Shown here in pieces: positions 20,391 through 31,953 of a stretch of 64,000 bases of DNA (position 1 is its first letter; each line of letters opens with the position of its first letter). The notes beneath the pieces are model-generated. The model searched no databases. It was given only the letters and a program-made list of their open reading frames with translations, and was not told the origin of the DNA. The stretch comes from Dokdonella sp. (GTDB taxonomy: Bacteria > Pseudomonadota > Gammaproteobacteria > Xanthomonadales > Rhodanobacteraceae): positions 1-64,000 of the forward strand of contig JAHCAR010000017.1 of assembly GCA_019634795.1 (NCBI GenBank), given 5' to 3'. The translations under genes and the position numbers were made by a program.

Positions 20391-21740
20391 TCAGAATGAG
20401 TACTTGGTCGTGAACTGCAGGCGGGTCAGCGAACCGTCGACGCCGCTTTCGAGTTCACGCTTCGCGCGCATCAGTTCGATGCCGACATCGAGCTTGGGTA
20501 TTGGTGAGTAGAAGATGTTGGCGCGGAAGCTCTGCACGGACTCGTTGACGGCGGTGCCGGTCAGGTCGATCGGATTGTCGTACTGGCTGCGTGCGTAGAT
20601 CAGGTTCATGCGCAGCTGCGACGAGAAGACATGCCGCCAGGCGAGGTAGCCGGCGAACCCGCCGATCGCGTCGAGGTTGCCGTCCGCACTCAGGGCGGCA
20701 TCGCCGGTGACACCGAGGCCGATGTAGCGGCTCATGCCGTCGCCCGCGGTGACCTGGTAACGCAGGTCGTCGTTGCTGCCGAGCACCCATTTGCCGCCGA
20801 CCGTGAAGGCAAAGGCACCTTCGCTGTCGCTGATCGCCGGCGCCGAGGACGTTGCGGCACGGTCGATGTCGAGGCTGCGGAACAGCGCACCGATGCCGAA
20901 GGTTCCCCAGCTTCCTTTCCAGCCGTAGCGCAGGGTCAGGTCGGGCACCGCGCCGCGGTCCGAGGCGGTGGCCCCGCCGCCGCCGTTCGGAATGACCGTG
21001 GTTTCCGGATTTTCCAGGGATGCCGAGAATCCGCCGGTGGTATAGCGCACCTGGGCCTGGCGTACGAAGACGACGCCATCGGTCGGGCCGATGAAGTCGA
21101 CCGAATCGGGCAGTGCCGAGGTGTCCATGAAGTTCGACCAGGTCTGGCCGGCCAGCCAGTTGTTCCAGTAGGCGTAGGCATGGCGGACCGTGACGCCGTA
21201 GGTATTGGTCGAAGTCTGGTTGCCGAGCGCATTGCCGAAGAAATCCATCTCGAGGAAGGCGCCGGCCTTGTCGCCCGAGTCCGAAACGTTGTCGATGCCG
21301 ATGTTGAAGCGCGAGAATTTGGCATGCGCGTCGTAGTCGACATCCGAGCTGCTGCCGCCGACCGGCGTCTGTCCCGGCACGTACAGGATGCGCCCCGATG
21401 CCGCGTCGGCGAGCTGGCCGTCATGGGCCTTGGTCGCCATGAAGTCGGCCTTGATGAAGCCGCCGATCTTGACCGTCGTCCCGGCTGGCGAGCCAGGGGT
21501 CAGCGTGGTCAGCTGGATCGGCAGCTTTCCGGCCGGCAAGGCCGGCGCGGCGGGTGGTGGCGCTTCGCGCTGGGCGCGGATTTCGGCGGCGAGGCTTTGC
21601 AGTTGTTTTTCGAGGTCGTTGATGCGCTGCTCGAGCGCCTGTTCGCGGGCTTCATCGGCCATGGCGATGCCGGGCATGGCAACGAGGCAGGCGAGCGTGA
21701 GCGTGGAAATGCGAAATCCAAAGCGTTTATGGTGAATCAT
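20391..21740 (-). CDS. DcaP-like outer-membrane porin
   Basis: Trimeric outer-membrane channel of the DcaP family, associated with uptake of small organic acids. Residues 1-28 are a signal peptide. A coiled coil (EALEQRINDLEKQLQSLAAE region) follows, then a beta-barrel with the family segments KIGGFIKADFMATK, GQTWSNFMDTSALPDSVDFI, PTDGVVFVRQAQVRYT and the C-terminal aromatic LQFTTKYSF. Start chosen as ATG 21740, which follows AGGGGAGGGG; a longer reading is unlikely. The gene is divergent from acs and upstream of the MFS gene in one probable operon. Confidence 0.85.
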   Translation of the reverse strand: MIHHKRFGFRISTLTLACLVAMPGIAMADEAREQALEQRINDLEKQLQSLAAEIRAQREAPPPAAPALPAGKLPIQLTTLTPGSPAGTTVKIGGFIKADFMATKAHDGQLADAASGRILYVPGQTPVGGSSSDVDYDAHAKFSRFNIGIDNVSDSGDKAGAFLEMDFFGNALGNQTSTNTYGVTVRHAYAYWNNWLAGQTWSNFMDTSALPDSVDFIGPTDGVVFVRQAQVRYTTGGFSASLENPETTVIPNGGGGATASDRGAVPDLTLRYGWKGSWGTFGIGALFRSLDIDRAATSSAPAISDSEGAFAFTVGGKWVLGSNDDLRYQVTAGDGMSRYIGLGVTGDAALSADGNLDAIGGFAGYLAWRHVFSSQLRMNLIYARSQYDNPIDLTGTAVNESVQSFRANIFYSPIPKLDVGIELMRAKRELESGVDGSLTRLQFTTKYSF

Positions 21741-21779
21741 GGGTTCCCCTCCCCTTGGTGGCGGACCGAGAATGCGCAA

Positions 21780-21821
21780 GGTCGCCCGGCCAGACCATTA
21801 GCCAATGGTCTATGTGCGACC
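21780..21821. promoter_or_regulatory. Nested palindrome between porin and acs, candidate operator
   Basis: An inner inverted repeat GACCATT-AGCC-AATGGTC (21793-21810) sits almost concentrically inside an outer one, GGTCGC ... GCGACC (21780-21785 and 21816-21821). It lies in the divergent region 40 bases from the porin ATG and 80 from the acs ATG. It could be the site of CrbR or another regulator that switches both operons; identity is inference. Confidence 0.45.
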
Positions 21822-21902
21822 AAAGTCGAATAGCCGACCCGCGCGTTGAACCCGCGTGGCATTATCGAACGCAGTGATTTGCGTAGATGGCAGGAGGATG
21901 CG

Positions 21903-23846
<1,944 letters not shown>

Positions 23847-23917
23847 AGAATGGACCTGAAGGCGTTGCGTGAATGCCGCGTGGCGCCGGTCAGGATGCGG
23901 CCAGGCGGGAGCAGGGC

Positions 23918-24577
23918 ATGCCGGAAATCCTGATCGCCGACGACCACCCGCTGTTCCGCGATGCGCTTTGTCGCGCCGCGGCGCAGGCGGTGCCCTCGGC
24001 AACGCTGCTGCAGGCCGACAGCGTGCAGGCGCTGCTGGCCCTGGTCGACGCGCATGCCGAGGCCGATCTGCTGCTGCTCGATCTGCACATGCCCGGCGCG
24101 CGCGGCTTCTCCGCGCTGGCCCATTTGCGTGGCCAGTATCCGCAGCTTCCGATCATCATCGTCTCGGCGCACGAGGAAGCCGAGGTGGCGAGACGCGCGC
24201 TGGCTCACGGCGCAGCCGGCTACATTCCCAAGTCGCTGGCCAGCGAGAGTATCGTCGCCGCGATCCGGGCCGTCCTCGATGGCGAAATCTGGCTGCCGGC
24301 ACGCATGCCGGGCGCCGCCGCCGAACTGCGCGACGCGGAGGCCGAAGTGGCGGCACGCATCGCCGAACTGACCCCGCAGCAATTCCGCGTGCTGAACATG
24401 CTGGCCGACGGCTTGCTCAACAAGCAGATCGCCTATGAGCTCGGTATCTCCGAGGCGACGATCAAGGCGCACATGACCGCGATCATGCGCACGCTCGGAT
24501 GCAACAACCGCACCCAGGTCGCCCTGGTCGCGAGCCAGCTTGCGCTCGACCCCGACACGCTTCCTGCCAACCACTAG
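23918..24577 (+). CDS. crbR: LuxR/NarL-type response regulator, probable CrbR
   Basis: A 219-residue two-component regulator. The receiver has ILIADDH acidic residues, phosphoacceptor D55 (LLLLDLHMPG) and K105 (GYIPKSLA). The C-terminal helix-turn-helix is ELTPQQFRVLNMLADGLLNK onward with SEATIKAHMTAIMRTLG. Start at 23918 gives MPEILIADDH; the upstream in-frame codon lacks a better signal. CrbR of Vibrio and Pseudomonas activates acs with kinase CrbS. The position between acs and a CrbS-type kinase supports that name, which is inference from context. Confidence 0.88.
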   Translation: MPEILIADDHPLFRDALCRAAAQAVPSATLLQADSVQALLALVDAHAEADLLLLDLHMPGARGFSALAHLRGQYPQLPIIIVSAHEEAEVARRALAHGAAGYIPKSLASESIVAAIRAVLDGEIWLPARMPGAAAELRDAEAEVAARIAELTPQQFRVLNMLADGLLNKQIAYELGISEATIKAHMTAIMRTLGCNNRTQVALVASQLALDPDTLPANH

Positions 24578-24616
24578 AAACGCATGGGCCGCTTGGGCCA
24601 GGCCGGCGCGCGGCAG

Positions 24617-27600
24617 TCAGTCGACCCCGGTCGCTTCGCTGGTCGCCGGCTCGACCTTGGCGGTCTCGTCGAGCACCGGTGCCGGCCCGCCGGAGCGGCG
24701 CGCGAACGAGGAAAGCAAGGCGCGCAGCGCCGCCGGTCGCACCGGTTTGAGCAGCACCGGCAGGCCGAGCGCCCTGGCCCGCTGCTTGAGCTCCGGGCTG
24801 GCATCGGCCGTGATCAACGCGGCCGGTGGCGCCGGATTGCAGTGCTTGAGCAGTTCGCCGAGAACCTCGATGCCATCGGGGCCGGTGCCAAGGTGGAAAT
24901 CGATCAGGATCAGGTCGGGCCTTCGTCGCAGCAGCGCGTCGAACGCCTCGGTGCGATTGGCGGCGAGATCGCAGCTCATGCCCCAGCGGGTCAGAAGCGA
25001 CGCCATGCCCTCGAGGATCGATGGCTCGTTGTCGAGGCAAAGCACATGCTGGGGACGCAAATCCCCGACCAGCATCGAGCGGCGCGGCACGCTCGCTTCG
25101 TCACGCGCCCGAATGCGAACGCGCGGCACCTGGATGGCGAAACAGCTGCCGTGTCCGGGCCAGGAACGCACCCGCAGCTGGTGATTGAGGATGCGTGCGA
25201 TGCGTTCGCAGATCGACAGGCCGAGCCCGAGTCCCTGCTCACCCCAGGGTGACGCGCCGTCGACCCGGTGGAATTCGTCGAAGATGCGCTGGAGCTGTTC
25301 GTCGGCGATGCCGGGCCCGGTATCCCAAAGCTCGATGCGCACGTCGTCGCCGACGTGACGAATACCGAGGACGATGCGGCCCTTGCGCGTGTAGCGCAGC
25401 GCGTTGGTGCAGAAGTTCTGCAGGATCCGGCGCAGCAGGTGCGGATCACTGCGAATCACGGCCCGGCTCGGAATGACGCGAAACTCCAGGCCGCGTCGCT
25501 GCGCGAGCAGGGAAAACTGCTGGACTAGGGGTTCGATCAGCTCGGCCACGCCGATATCGGCCGGCTCGGGCCGGTACTTTCCGGCATCGAGTCGCGAAGT
25601 CTCGAGCAGGGATTCGAGCAGGTCCTCGGCGACTCGGAATGCGGTGTCGATGCGTTCGGCCAGCTGCGCGGATTCGGCATCGAGGGTCGGCTGGTGGCGC
25701 AGGGCCGAGGTGAAAAGACGGGCGGCATTGAGCGGCTGCAGCAGGTCGTGGCTGGCCGCGGCGAGGAAACGCGACTTGGACTGGTTGGCCGATTGGGCCT
25801 CGCAGCGTGCGAACTCCTGCGCTTCGAGCGCCGCGGACAATTCCGCGGTGCGCTGGGCGACGCGCTGTTCGAGGGTCTCGTTGGCTTCGAGCAGGGCGAG
25901 CTCGACCTTCTTGTAGTCCGAGACATCGGTAAATGTCGTGACGAAGCCACCGCCGGGCAGCTGCTGGCCACGCATCTCGAGAACGCTGCCGTCGGCTCGC
26001 TCGCGCTGGAATACATGGGCCGTTCCGGCGCGCATGTGGCGCAGGCGCTTGGAAACGTGTTCCTCGACTTCGCCCGGGCCGCACTCGCCGCGTTCGGCGT
26101 TGTAACGGATCAGGTCGGCGATCGGGCGACCGACGTAGACGAGGCCATTCGGGTAGTCGAACATCTCCAGATAGCGGCGGTTCCAGGAAACCATGCGCAT
26201 CTCCGCGTCGACCACGCTGATGCCCTGGGAGATGTTCTCGAGCGTGGTCGAGAGCAGTTCCCGATTGAATCGCAGTTCCTGCGATGCTTCGTCGAGCAGC
26301 GCAACCGCCTCTCCGAAATCGAGGCCGGTGCCGCGCAGCGCGGTCGTCAGCATGCGCCGCGCCGAGGCCGAACCGATCGCAGCCGCGAGCAGTCGTTCCG
26401 TGTACTGCAGCAGGGCACGATCGGCCGATGCATCGTCCTGCAGCGTGTTGCCCGATGCAGCCGCATATTCGGCGAAGGCACTCGCCGCATTGCGGTCGCC
26501 GAGGATGCGGCCGGTGATCGTGCGCAGGTCGGCGATGCTGACCCGGCCATGCCATTCGCTCGCGCCGGTCGGATTGCGCTCGGGACCGGCATCGAGGAAG
26601 CTCGCCGCGCGCAGGCGTTCCTCGACGCTCGGCCGGAAGCGCAGCGAGACGAAGACGCAGCCGGCGATATTGGCCAGCAGCGACCAGAATGTGCCGTGCG
26701 TGATCGGATCCCAGCTGCTCAGGTTGAACAGGGCGTGCGGTCGCAGCCAGGTTTGTCCGAACAGGCCTTCGCGCACCCAGGTGTCGTCGAACCATTCGGC
26801 GGTCGCCATGCTCGGCAGCAGCAGGGTGTAGATCCAGACCGCGAAGCCGATGACGAGGCCGACCAGCACGCCGCGACGGGAAGCGCCGCGCCAGTACAGG
26901 CCCGCGACGATGGCCGGCGCGAACTGGGCCACCGCTGCGAAGGCCAGCAATCCGATCGCGGCAAGGCCTTGGGCCTGGGAGACCGCCCGGTAGTAGGCCA
27001 GCGCGAGCACCGCCAGGCCGATGATGGCAGTGCGGCGGATGCCGAGCACGATGGAGGAAACATCGTTGCGCTCGTCGAGCCTGAGAAACTGCAGGCGCAG
27101 CAGGGCGGGCATGACGAGGTCGTTCGAGATCATCGTGGCCAGGGCCACGGATGCGACGATGACCATGCCGGTGGCAGCCGAAAATCCGCCGATGTAGGCG
27201 AGGATCGCGAGGCCGTTCTCGCCGTGCGCCAGTGGGAGCCACAACAGCAGCGCATCCGGACTGACCGAAGTGCCGGCGGTCGCCTCCATGCCGGCCTCGG
27301 CGATCGGCAGCACAAAGATGCAGATGATGGCCAGGTAGAGGGGAAACAGCAGGCGGCTTCTCGGCACGTCGGCCGGATTCTCGCATTCGACCACGCCGAC
27401 CTGGAACTGGCGCGGCAGGCAGAACATCGCCGTGAAGGCGAGCAGGGTCTGGGCGAGGAACCCCGACGGTAGCCCTTCACGCAGCACTTCGTCGAAGACG
27501 CTGTAGCTGCGCGCAGCGACATCGAATGGCATGTTCAGCGCATAGATGCCGATTGCGACGAAGGCGACCAGCTTCATCAGCGATTCGGCCGCGATCGCCA

Positions 27601-28177
27601 GCATCATGCCGTGGTGGTGTTCGGTGGCGTCGATGCGCCGCGTGCCGAACAGGATCGCGAACAGCGAGAGCATGACCGCCACGTAGAAGGCCGGGTCGTT
27701 CAGCAGCGGCACCTGGGCTGCGTCCGGCGCGCCGCCGCTGAGGACGCCCACGCTCATGGCGACCGCCTTGAACTGCAGCGCGATGTAGGGCACCGCCGAG
27801 GTCACCGCAATGACCGTGACCAGCGCGCCGAGCGCGTGCGACTTGCCGAATCGGGAACCGACGAAATCGGCGATCGAGGTGATGTTGTTGGCCTTGGCCA
27901 CCCGGGTCAGGCGCTGCAGCAACCCGCTGAAAAAGACGAACAGGATGATCGGCCCAAGGTAGATAGGCAGATAGGACAGGCTCGATCGCGATGCGCTGCC
28001 GACCGCGCCATAGAAGGTCCATGAGGAGCAGTAGACGGCAAGGGCGAGGCTGTAGACGATCGGGCGCAGGGCCGGCCGCGTCGGATAGAGCGGTCGCGAA
28101 TCACCGAAATAGGCGATGCTGAAAAGCGTGGCCACGTAGGCCAGCGAAACCAGCATCAGGATCCAGCCAGCGATCAA
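24617..28177 (-). CDS. crbS: Hybrid histidine kinase with N-terminal Na+/solute symporter domain, CrbS type
   Basis: A 1186-residue sensor. Residues 1 to about 500 form a sodium:solute symporter (SLC5/PutP-like) domain with about 13 helices (GPIILFVFFSGLLQRLTRVA, AYIGGFSAATGMVIVASVAL). A linker, a PAS domain (SVVDAEMRMVSWNRRYLEMF), HisKA with H810 (AAASHDLLQPLNA) and a HATPase with LWDTGPGIADEQ and GLGLSICERIARIL follow. A C-terminal receiver has the acceptor Asp near 1093 (LILIDFHLG). Start TTG at 28177 follows GGGAG and gives LIAGWILMLV; a TTG at 28246 is the alternative. The gene is convergent with crbR and likely signals acetate status to it. Confidence 0.9.
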   Translation of the reverse strand: MIAGWILMLVSLAYVATLFSIAYFGDSRPLYPTRPALRPIVYSLALAVYCSSWTFYGAVGSASRSSLSYLPIYLGPIILFVFFSGLLQRLTRVAKANNITSIADFVGSRFGKSHALGALVTVIAVTSAVPYIALQFKAVAMSVGVLSGGAPDAAQVPLLNDPAFYVAVMLSLFAILFGTRRIDATEHHHGMMLAIAAESLMKLVAFVAIGIYALNMPFDVAARSYSVFDEVLREGLPSGFLAQTLLAFTAMFCLPRQFQVGVVECENPADVPRSRLLFPLYLAIICIFVLPIAEAGMEATAGTSVSPDALLLWLPLAHGENGLAILAYIGGFSAATGMVIVASVALATMISNDLVMPALLRLQFLRLDERNDVSSIVLGIRRTAIIGLAVLALAYYRAVSQAQGLAAIGLLAFAAVAQFAPAIVAGLYWRGASRRGVLVGLVIGFAVWIYTLLLPSMATAEWFDDTWVREGLFGQTWLRPHALFNLSSWDPITHGTFWSLLANIAGCVFVSLRFRPSVEERLRAASFLDAGPERNPTGASEWHGRVSIADLRTITGRILGDRNAASAFAEYAAASGNTLQDDASADRALLQYTERLLAAAIGSASARRMLTTALRGTGLDFGEAVALLDEASQELRFNRELLSTTLENISQGISVVDAEMRMVSWNRRYLEMFDYPNGLVYVGRPIADLIRYNAERGECGPGEVEEHVSKRLRHMRAGTAHVFQRERADGSVLEMRGQQLPGGGFVTTFTDVSDYKKVELALLEANETLEQRVAQRTAELSAALEAQEFARCEAQSANQSKSRFLAAASHDLLQPLNAARLFTSALRHQPTLDAESAQLAERIDTAFRVAEDLLESLLETSRLDAGKYRPEPADIGVAELIEPLVQQFSLLAQRRGLEFRVIPSRAVIRSDPHLLRRILQNFCTNALRYTRKGRIVLGIRHVGDDVRIELWDTGPGIADEQLQRIFDEFHRVDGASPWGEQGLGLGLSICERIARILNHQLRVRSWPGHGSCFAIQVPRVRIRARDEASVPRRSMLVGDLRPQHVLCLDNEPSILEGMASLLTRWGMSCDLAANRTEAFDALLRRRPDLILIDFHLGTGPDGIEVLGELLKHCNPAPPAALITADASPELKQRARALGLPVLLKPVRPAALRALLSSFARRSGGPAPVLDETAKVEPATSEATGVD

Positions 28178-28373
28178 CGGTGTGCTCCCGCCCGCGCTCG
28201 AAGGCGCCCCGGCGCACAGACTCGACCGGGACGCGCCACAGGTCAAGCATCACGATCGGGGCCGCCGCCCGCTCCGCTGGAAGCGGGCAGCGAATCGGGC
28301 ATTGGAAGCAGTTCGACGCGGTGTCCCAACGCGATTTGGCGCCCGCCCGCCCGCGGGGGGCGCCAGGCCCCGG

Positions 28374-29108
28374 TCAGGCGGACTTGCCCGTGCCGACCTT
28401 GGCCACGACCGAGGCCGTGTTGTCGCCCTTGCGCCGGGTCTGCGCGATCTGGGTGCCGTGCACGATGAAGTAGACGTTCTCGGCGATGTTGGTGGCGTGG
28501 TCGCCGATGCGCTCGATGTTCTTGGCCATGAACAGCAGATGCGTGCAGGCCGTGATGTTGCGCGGGTCTTCCATCATGTAGGTGAGCAGTTCGCGGAACA
28601 TGCCGGTGTAGAGGCCGTCGAGTTCCTCGTCGCGCGCCCAGGCGAGCAGGGCGCGGTCGGCGTCGCGATCGCGGTAGGAAAGCAGCACTTCGCTGATGAT
28701 CTCGGCGGCCAGCTTGCCGAGGCGCGGCAGGCTGAAGACCGGCCGGACCAGATCGACGCGATTGAGCGCGATCGCACGCTTGGCGACGTTGGCCGCATAG
28801 TCGCCGATGCGCTCGATATCCGAGGAGATGCGCAGCGCCGCGAGCACTTCGCGCAGGTCACGGGCCATCGGTTGGCGCAGCGCGAGCAGGCGGATCACGT
28901 CCTGGCTGATATCGCTCTCGAGCTCATCGACCTGTCTGTCGCTGGCGACGATCCGTTCGGCCGAATCGCTGTCGCGCTCGACCACGGCGGTGATGGCCGC
29001 CTCGAGTTCGTTCAAGGCAAGGTCGCCCATGCGCTGGATCTCGCCGGTCAGGCGGGCCAGTTCTTCGTCGTAGCTCTTCACAATGTGTTCGCTCGAAAGA
29101 GAGGACAT
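28374..29108 (-). CDS. phoU: Phosphate transport regulator PhoU
   Basis: Cytoplasmic peripheral protein that links the Pst transporter to the PhoR kinase and represses the Pho regulon when phosphate is plentiful. Two PhoU helical-bundle repeats each carry the metal-binding signature (ISSDIERIGDYAANVAKR and AKNIERIGDHATNIAENVYF). 244 residues, normal. Last gene of the pst operon, nine bases after pstB. A GC-rich hairpin (28343-28367) lies just past its stop, but without a T-run. Confidence 0.95.
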   Translation of the reverse strand: MSSLSSEHIVKSYDEELARLTGEIQRMGDLALNELEAAITAVVERDSDSAERIVASDRQVDELESDISQDVIRLLALRQPMARDLREVLAALRISSDIERIGDYAANVAKRAIALNRVDLVRPVFSLPRLGKLAAEIISEVLLSYRDRDADRALLAWARDEELDGLYTGMFRELLTYMMEDPRNITACTHLLFMAKNIERIGDHATNIAENVYFIVHGTQIAQTRRKGDNTASVVAKVGTGKSA

Positions 29109-29117
29109 TCGGTTTCC

Positions 29118-29942
29118 TTAGCCGAAGCGGCCGGTGATGTAGTCTTCGGTCTGCTGCTTGGCCGGTTGCGTGAACAGCTTTTCAGTCTCGCCGAATTCGA
29201 TCAGTTCGCCAAGATACATGAAGGCCGTGAAGTCCGAGCAGCGCGCGGCCTGCTGCATGTTGTGGGTGACGATGGCGATCGTGAACTGCTCGGCCAGTTC
29301 GGCGATCAGCTGTTCGATCTTACCGGTGGCGATCGGGTCGAGCGCCGAGGTCGGCTCGTCGAGCAGCAGCACTTCGGGCTTGAGGGCGACGGCGCGGGCG
29401 ATGCACAGGCGCTGCTGCTGGCCGCCGGAAAGACCCAGCGCGCTCTGCTTGAGCTTGTCCTTGACCTCGTCCCAGAGTGCGCCCTGGCGCAAGGCTTCCT
29501 CGACCCGCGCATCCATCTCGGGTTTCTTGAGCTTCTCGTAGTGGCGGATCGCGTAGGCGATGTTCTCGTAGATCGACATCGGGAACGGCACGGGTTTCTG
29601 GAACACCATGCCGACCTTGCCGCGCAGGCGGTTCAGCGCGTATTTCGGATCGAGCACGTTCTCGCCGTCGAGCAGGACCTCACCTTCGGCCTCCTGCTTC
29701 GGATAGATCGCATAGATGCGATTGAAGATGCGCAGCAGGGTCGACTTGCCGCAACCGGAGGGGCCGATCAGGGCGGTGACGCGCTTCTCGGCGATGTCGA
29801 GGTCGACGTCCTTGAGCGCATGGAAGCGGTCGTAGTAGAAGTTGAGCTTGCGCGCGCTCATCTTCGGCTTGGCGCCGGCCTCGACCGCACGCCCGGAGGT
29901 CCCGACGACTGGCGCCGACATGGCGAAATTGAGGTCAGTCAT
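29118..29942 (-). CDS. pstB: Phosphate ABC transporter ATP-binding protein PstB
   Basis: ATPase of the high-affinity phosphate importer. Walker [10 protein letters not shown] at 60-68, the Q-loop [10 protein letters not shown], signature LSGGQQQR, Walker [13 protein letters not shown] and the switch His (VTHNMQQA) are all present. The N-terminal 30 residues are a family-variable extension. It overlaps the pstA stop by eight bases. Confidence 0.97.
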   Translation of the reverse strand: MTDLNFAMSAPVVGTSGRAVEAGAKPKMSARKLNFYYDRFHALKDVDLDIAEKRVTALIGPSGCGKSTLLRIFNRIYAIYPKQEAEGEVLLDGENVLDPKYALNRLRGKVGMVFQKPVPFPMSIYENIAYAIRHYEKLKKPEMDARVEEALRQGALWDEVKDKLKQSALGLSGGQQQRLCIARAVALKPEVLLLDEPTSALDPIATGKIEQLIAELAEQFTIAIVTHNMQQAARCSDFTAFMYLGELIEFGETEKLFTQPAKQQTEDYITGRFG

Positions 29943-30825
29943 TGCTGGTCTTGTTCCTGAGAAGTATGGCTCGCGCGATCATGCTGAGAACCAGCACGAA
30001 AAACGTCAGTACGAGGGCGCCGGCCCAGGCCAGCGATTGCCAGGTTTCGTAGGGGCTGGCGGTGAACTGGTTCATGACTACCGGCACGCTGGCCATCGGC
30101 TGGGTCAGGTCGGTGCTCCAGTATTGGTTGCCGAACGAGGTGAACAGCAGCGGCGCGGTCTCGCCGCTGATGCGCGCGAGGGCGAGGATGATGCCGGTGA
30201 CGATGCCTGCGGAAGCGCCACGATAGAGCACCTGGACGATCACCTTCCATTGCGGCACGCCAAGCGACAGGGCGGCTTCGCGCATCTGCGCGGGGACCAG
30301 GCGCAGCATCTCGTCGGTGGTCCGCACGACCACCGGCAAGACGATGAAGGCCAGCGCGATGGCGCCTGCCAGCGCCGAGAAGCCGCCGCCCATCTGGGCC
30401 ACGACCAGGGTGTAGACGAACAGGCCGAGCACGATCGACGGCGCCGACAGCAGGATGTCGTTGACGAAGCGGATCACCGTGCCGATCTTGCGCGCGCCGG
30501 CGTATTCGGCGAGCCAGGTACCGGCGGCGATGCCGAGCGGCGTTCCGATGACGATCGCCAGCGCGCACATGACGGCGCTCCCGAAGAAGGCATTGGCCAG
30601 GCCGCCGGCCTGCATCGGCGGCGGCGTATTCTCGGTGAACAGGGCCAGCGAAATGCTGCCTATGCCCTTGCTGATCGTGGTCCAAAGGATCCAGGCGAGG
30701 AAGAACAGGCCGAAGATCGCCGCCGCGCAGGACAGGATGATGGCGACGCGGTTGACGATCCTGCGCTTGCGATAGAGACGCTCGGCAACCCGCGTCGACG
30801 CTTCTGCTGTCCGGGTCGTGCTCAT
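29935..30825 (-). CDS. pstA: Phosphate ABC transporter permease PstA
   Basis: Inner-membrane subunit of the phosphate importer with six helices. The permease motif [20 protein letters not shown] (EAA loop) contacts PstB. Start ATG at 30825 gives [10 protein letters not shown] and 296 residues. It overlaps the pstC stop (ATGA); the longer open frame upstream is out of frame with pstC and not real. Confidence 0.95.
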   Translation of the reverse strand: MSTTRTAEASTRVAERLYRKRRIVNRVAIILSCAAAIFGLFFLAWILWTTISKGIGSISLALFTENTPPPMQAGGLANAFFGSAVMCALAIVIGTPLGIAAGTWLAEYAGARKIGTVIRFVNDILLSAPSIVLGLFVYTLVVAQMGGGFSALAGAIALAFIVLPVVVRTTDEMLRLVPAQMREAALSLGVPQWKVIVQVLYRGASAGIVTGIILALARISGETAPLLFTSFGNQYWSTDLTQPMASVPVVMNQFTASPYETWQSLAWAGALVLTFFVLVLSMIARAILLRNKTSND

Positions 30826-31793
30826 TTCAGGCCCTCCCGTCGCGCGAGCTGCATCAGCATCAGGCGCGCGATGGCGAGCACGAAGAAGGTGACGATGAAG
30901 AGGACGAAGCCGAGTAGCAGGAGCGCGGAACGATAGGTGTCGGTCGCTTCGGCGAAGTCGTTGGCGATCAGCGCGGCGATCGTCGTGCCCGGCTCGAGCA
31001 GGGAAACCGAGAAGCGCACGGTATTGCCGACCACATAGGCCACCGCCATGGTCTCGCCGAGGGCGCGACCGAGGCCGAGGAAGATGCCGCCGACCACGGC
31101 CGACTTGGTATAGGGCAGGACGATGTCCCAGACCACTTCCCACTTGGTCGCGCCGAGTGCGTAGGCCGATTCCTTGAGGCGCGAGGGAACGGTCAGGAAG
31201 ACGTCGCGCATGACCGATGAAACGAAGGGGATGACCATGATGGCGAGCACGAAGCCGGCGGTCAGCATGCCGATGCCGATCGGCGGACCCTGGAACATCG
31301 GGCCGATAACGGGCAGGGTGCCGAGATGGTCATTGAGCCAGGGTGTGCCGTACTCGGTCATGACCGGCACGAGCACGAACAGGCCCCACATGCCGTAGAT
31401 GATCGAAGGAATGCCGGCGAGAAGTTCGATCGCCGAGCCGACCGGCGTGCGCAGCCAGGACGGCGCCACTTCGGTCAGGTACAGGGCGATGCCGAAGCTG
31501 ACCGGCACCGCGATGATCATGGCGATGACGGCGGTGACCAGGGTGCCGAAGATCGGAACCAGTGCGCCGTAGCGGTTTTCGACCGGATTCCATTCGGCCG
31601 AGAAGAAAAAGCTCAAGCCTTCCTGGGCCAGCACGTGGCGGCCACCCCAGAGCATCGACAGAGCGGCGCCGGCGAGCGCGATCAGGACGAAGAATGCGGT
31701 GAAGGCAAGGACGTAGCTGAAGCCCTTGTCCTGCAGCTCGTCGCGGCGGGATTCGGGTTGGGGCACGGAGCCGCGAGCTGCAATCGTCGTCAT
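30822..31793 (-). CDS. pstC: Phosphate ABC transporter permease PstC
   Basis: Partner inner-membrane subunit of PstA, 323 residues. Features are the N-terminal helix, the large periplasmic loop (FFFSAEWNPVENRYGALVPI) and the EAA loop ALGATKWEVVWDIVLPYTKS. It starts about 160 bases after pstS; that gap holds no gene. Confidence 0.95.
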   Translation of the reverse strand: MTTIAARGSVPQPESRRDELQDKGFSYVLAFTAFFVLIALAGAALSMLWGGRHVLAQEGLSFFFSAEWNPVENRYGALVPIFGTLVTAVIAMIIAVPVSFGIALYLTEVAPSWLRTPVGSAIELLAGIPSIIYGMWGLFVLVPVMTEYGTPWLNDHLGTLPVIGPMFQGPPIGIGMLTAGFVLAIMVIPFVSSVMRDVFLTVPSRLKESAYALGATKWEVVWDIVLPYTKSAVVGGIFLGLGRALGETMAVAYVVGNTVRFSVSLLEPGTTIAALIANDFAEATDTYRSALLLLGFVLFIVTFFVLAIARLMLMQLARREGLK

Positions 31794-31953
31794 GTCGGAG
31801 CGGTCTTCGGGAGTTTTCCGGGCCGTGCCGGAGCCATCGGGAGTGTCGCCGGTGCGCCGGGGACATCGGCGATTATGTCAGGGCGCGCCGTCATTCTGAA
31901 GCAGACCCGATGGCGACCCGCGGCGCACCGCGGGTCGCTCGGGATAGAAACGA

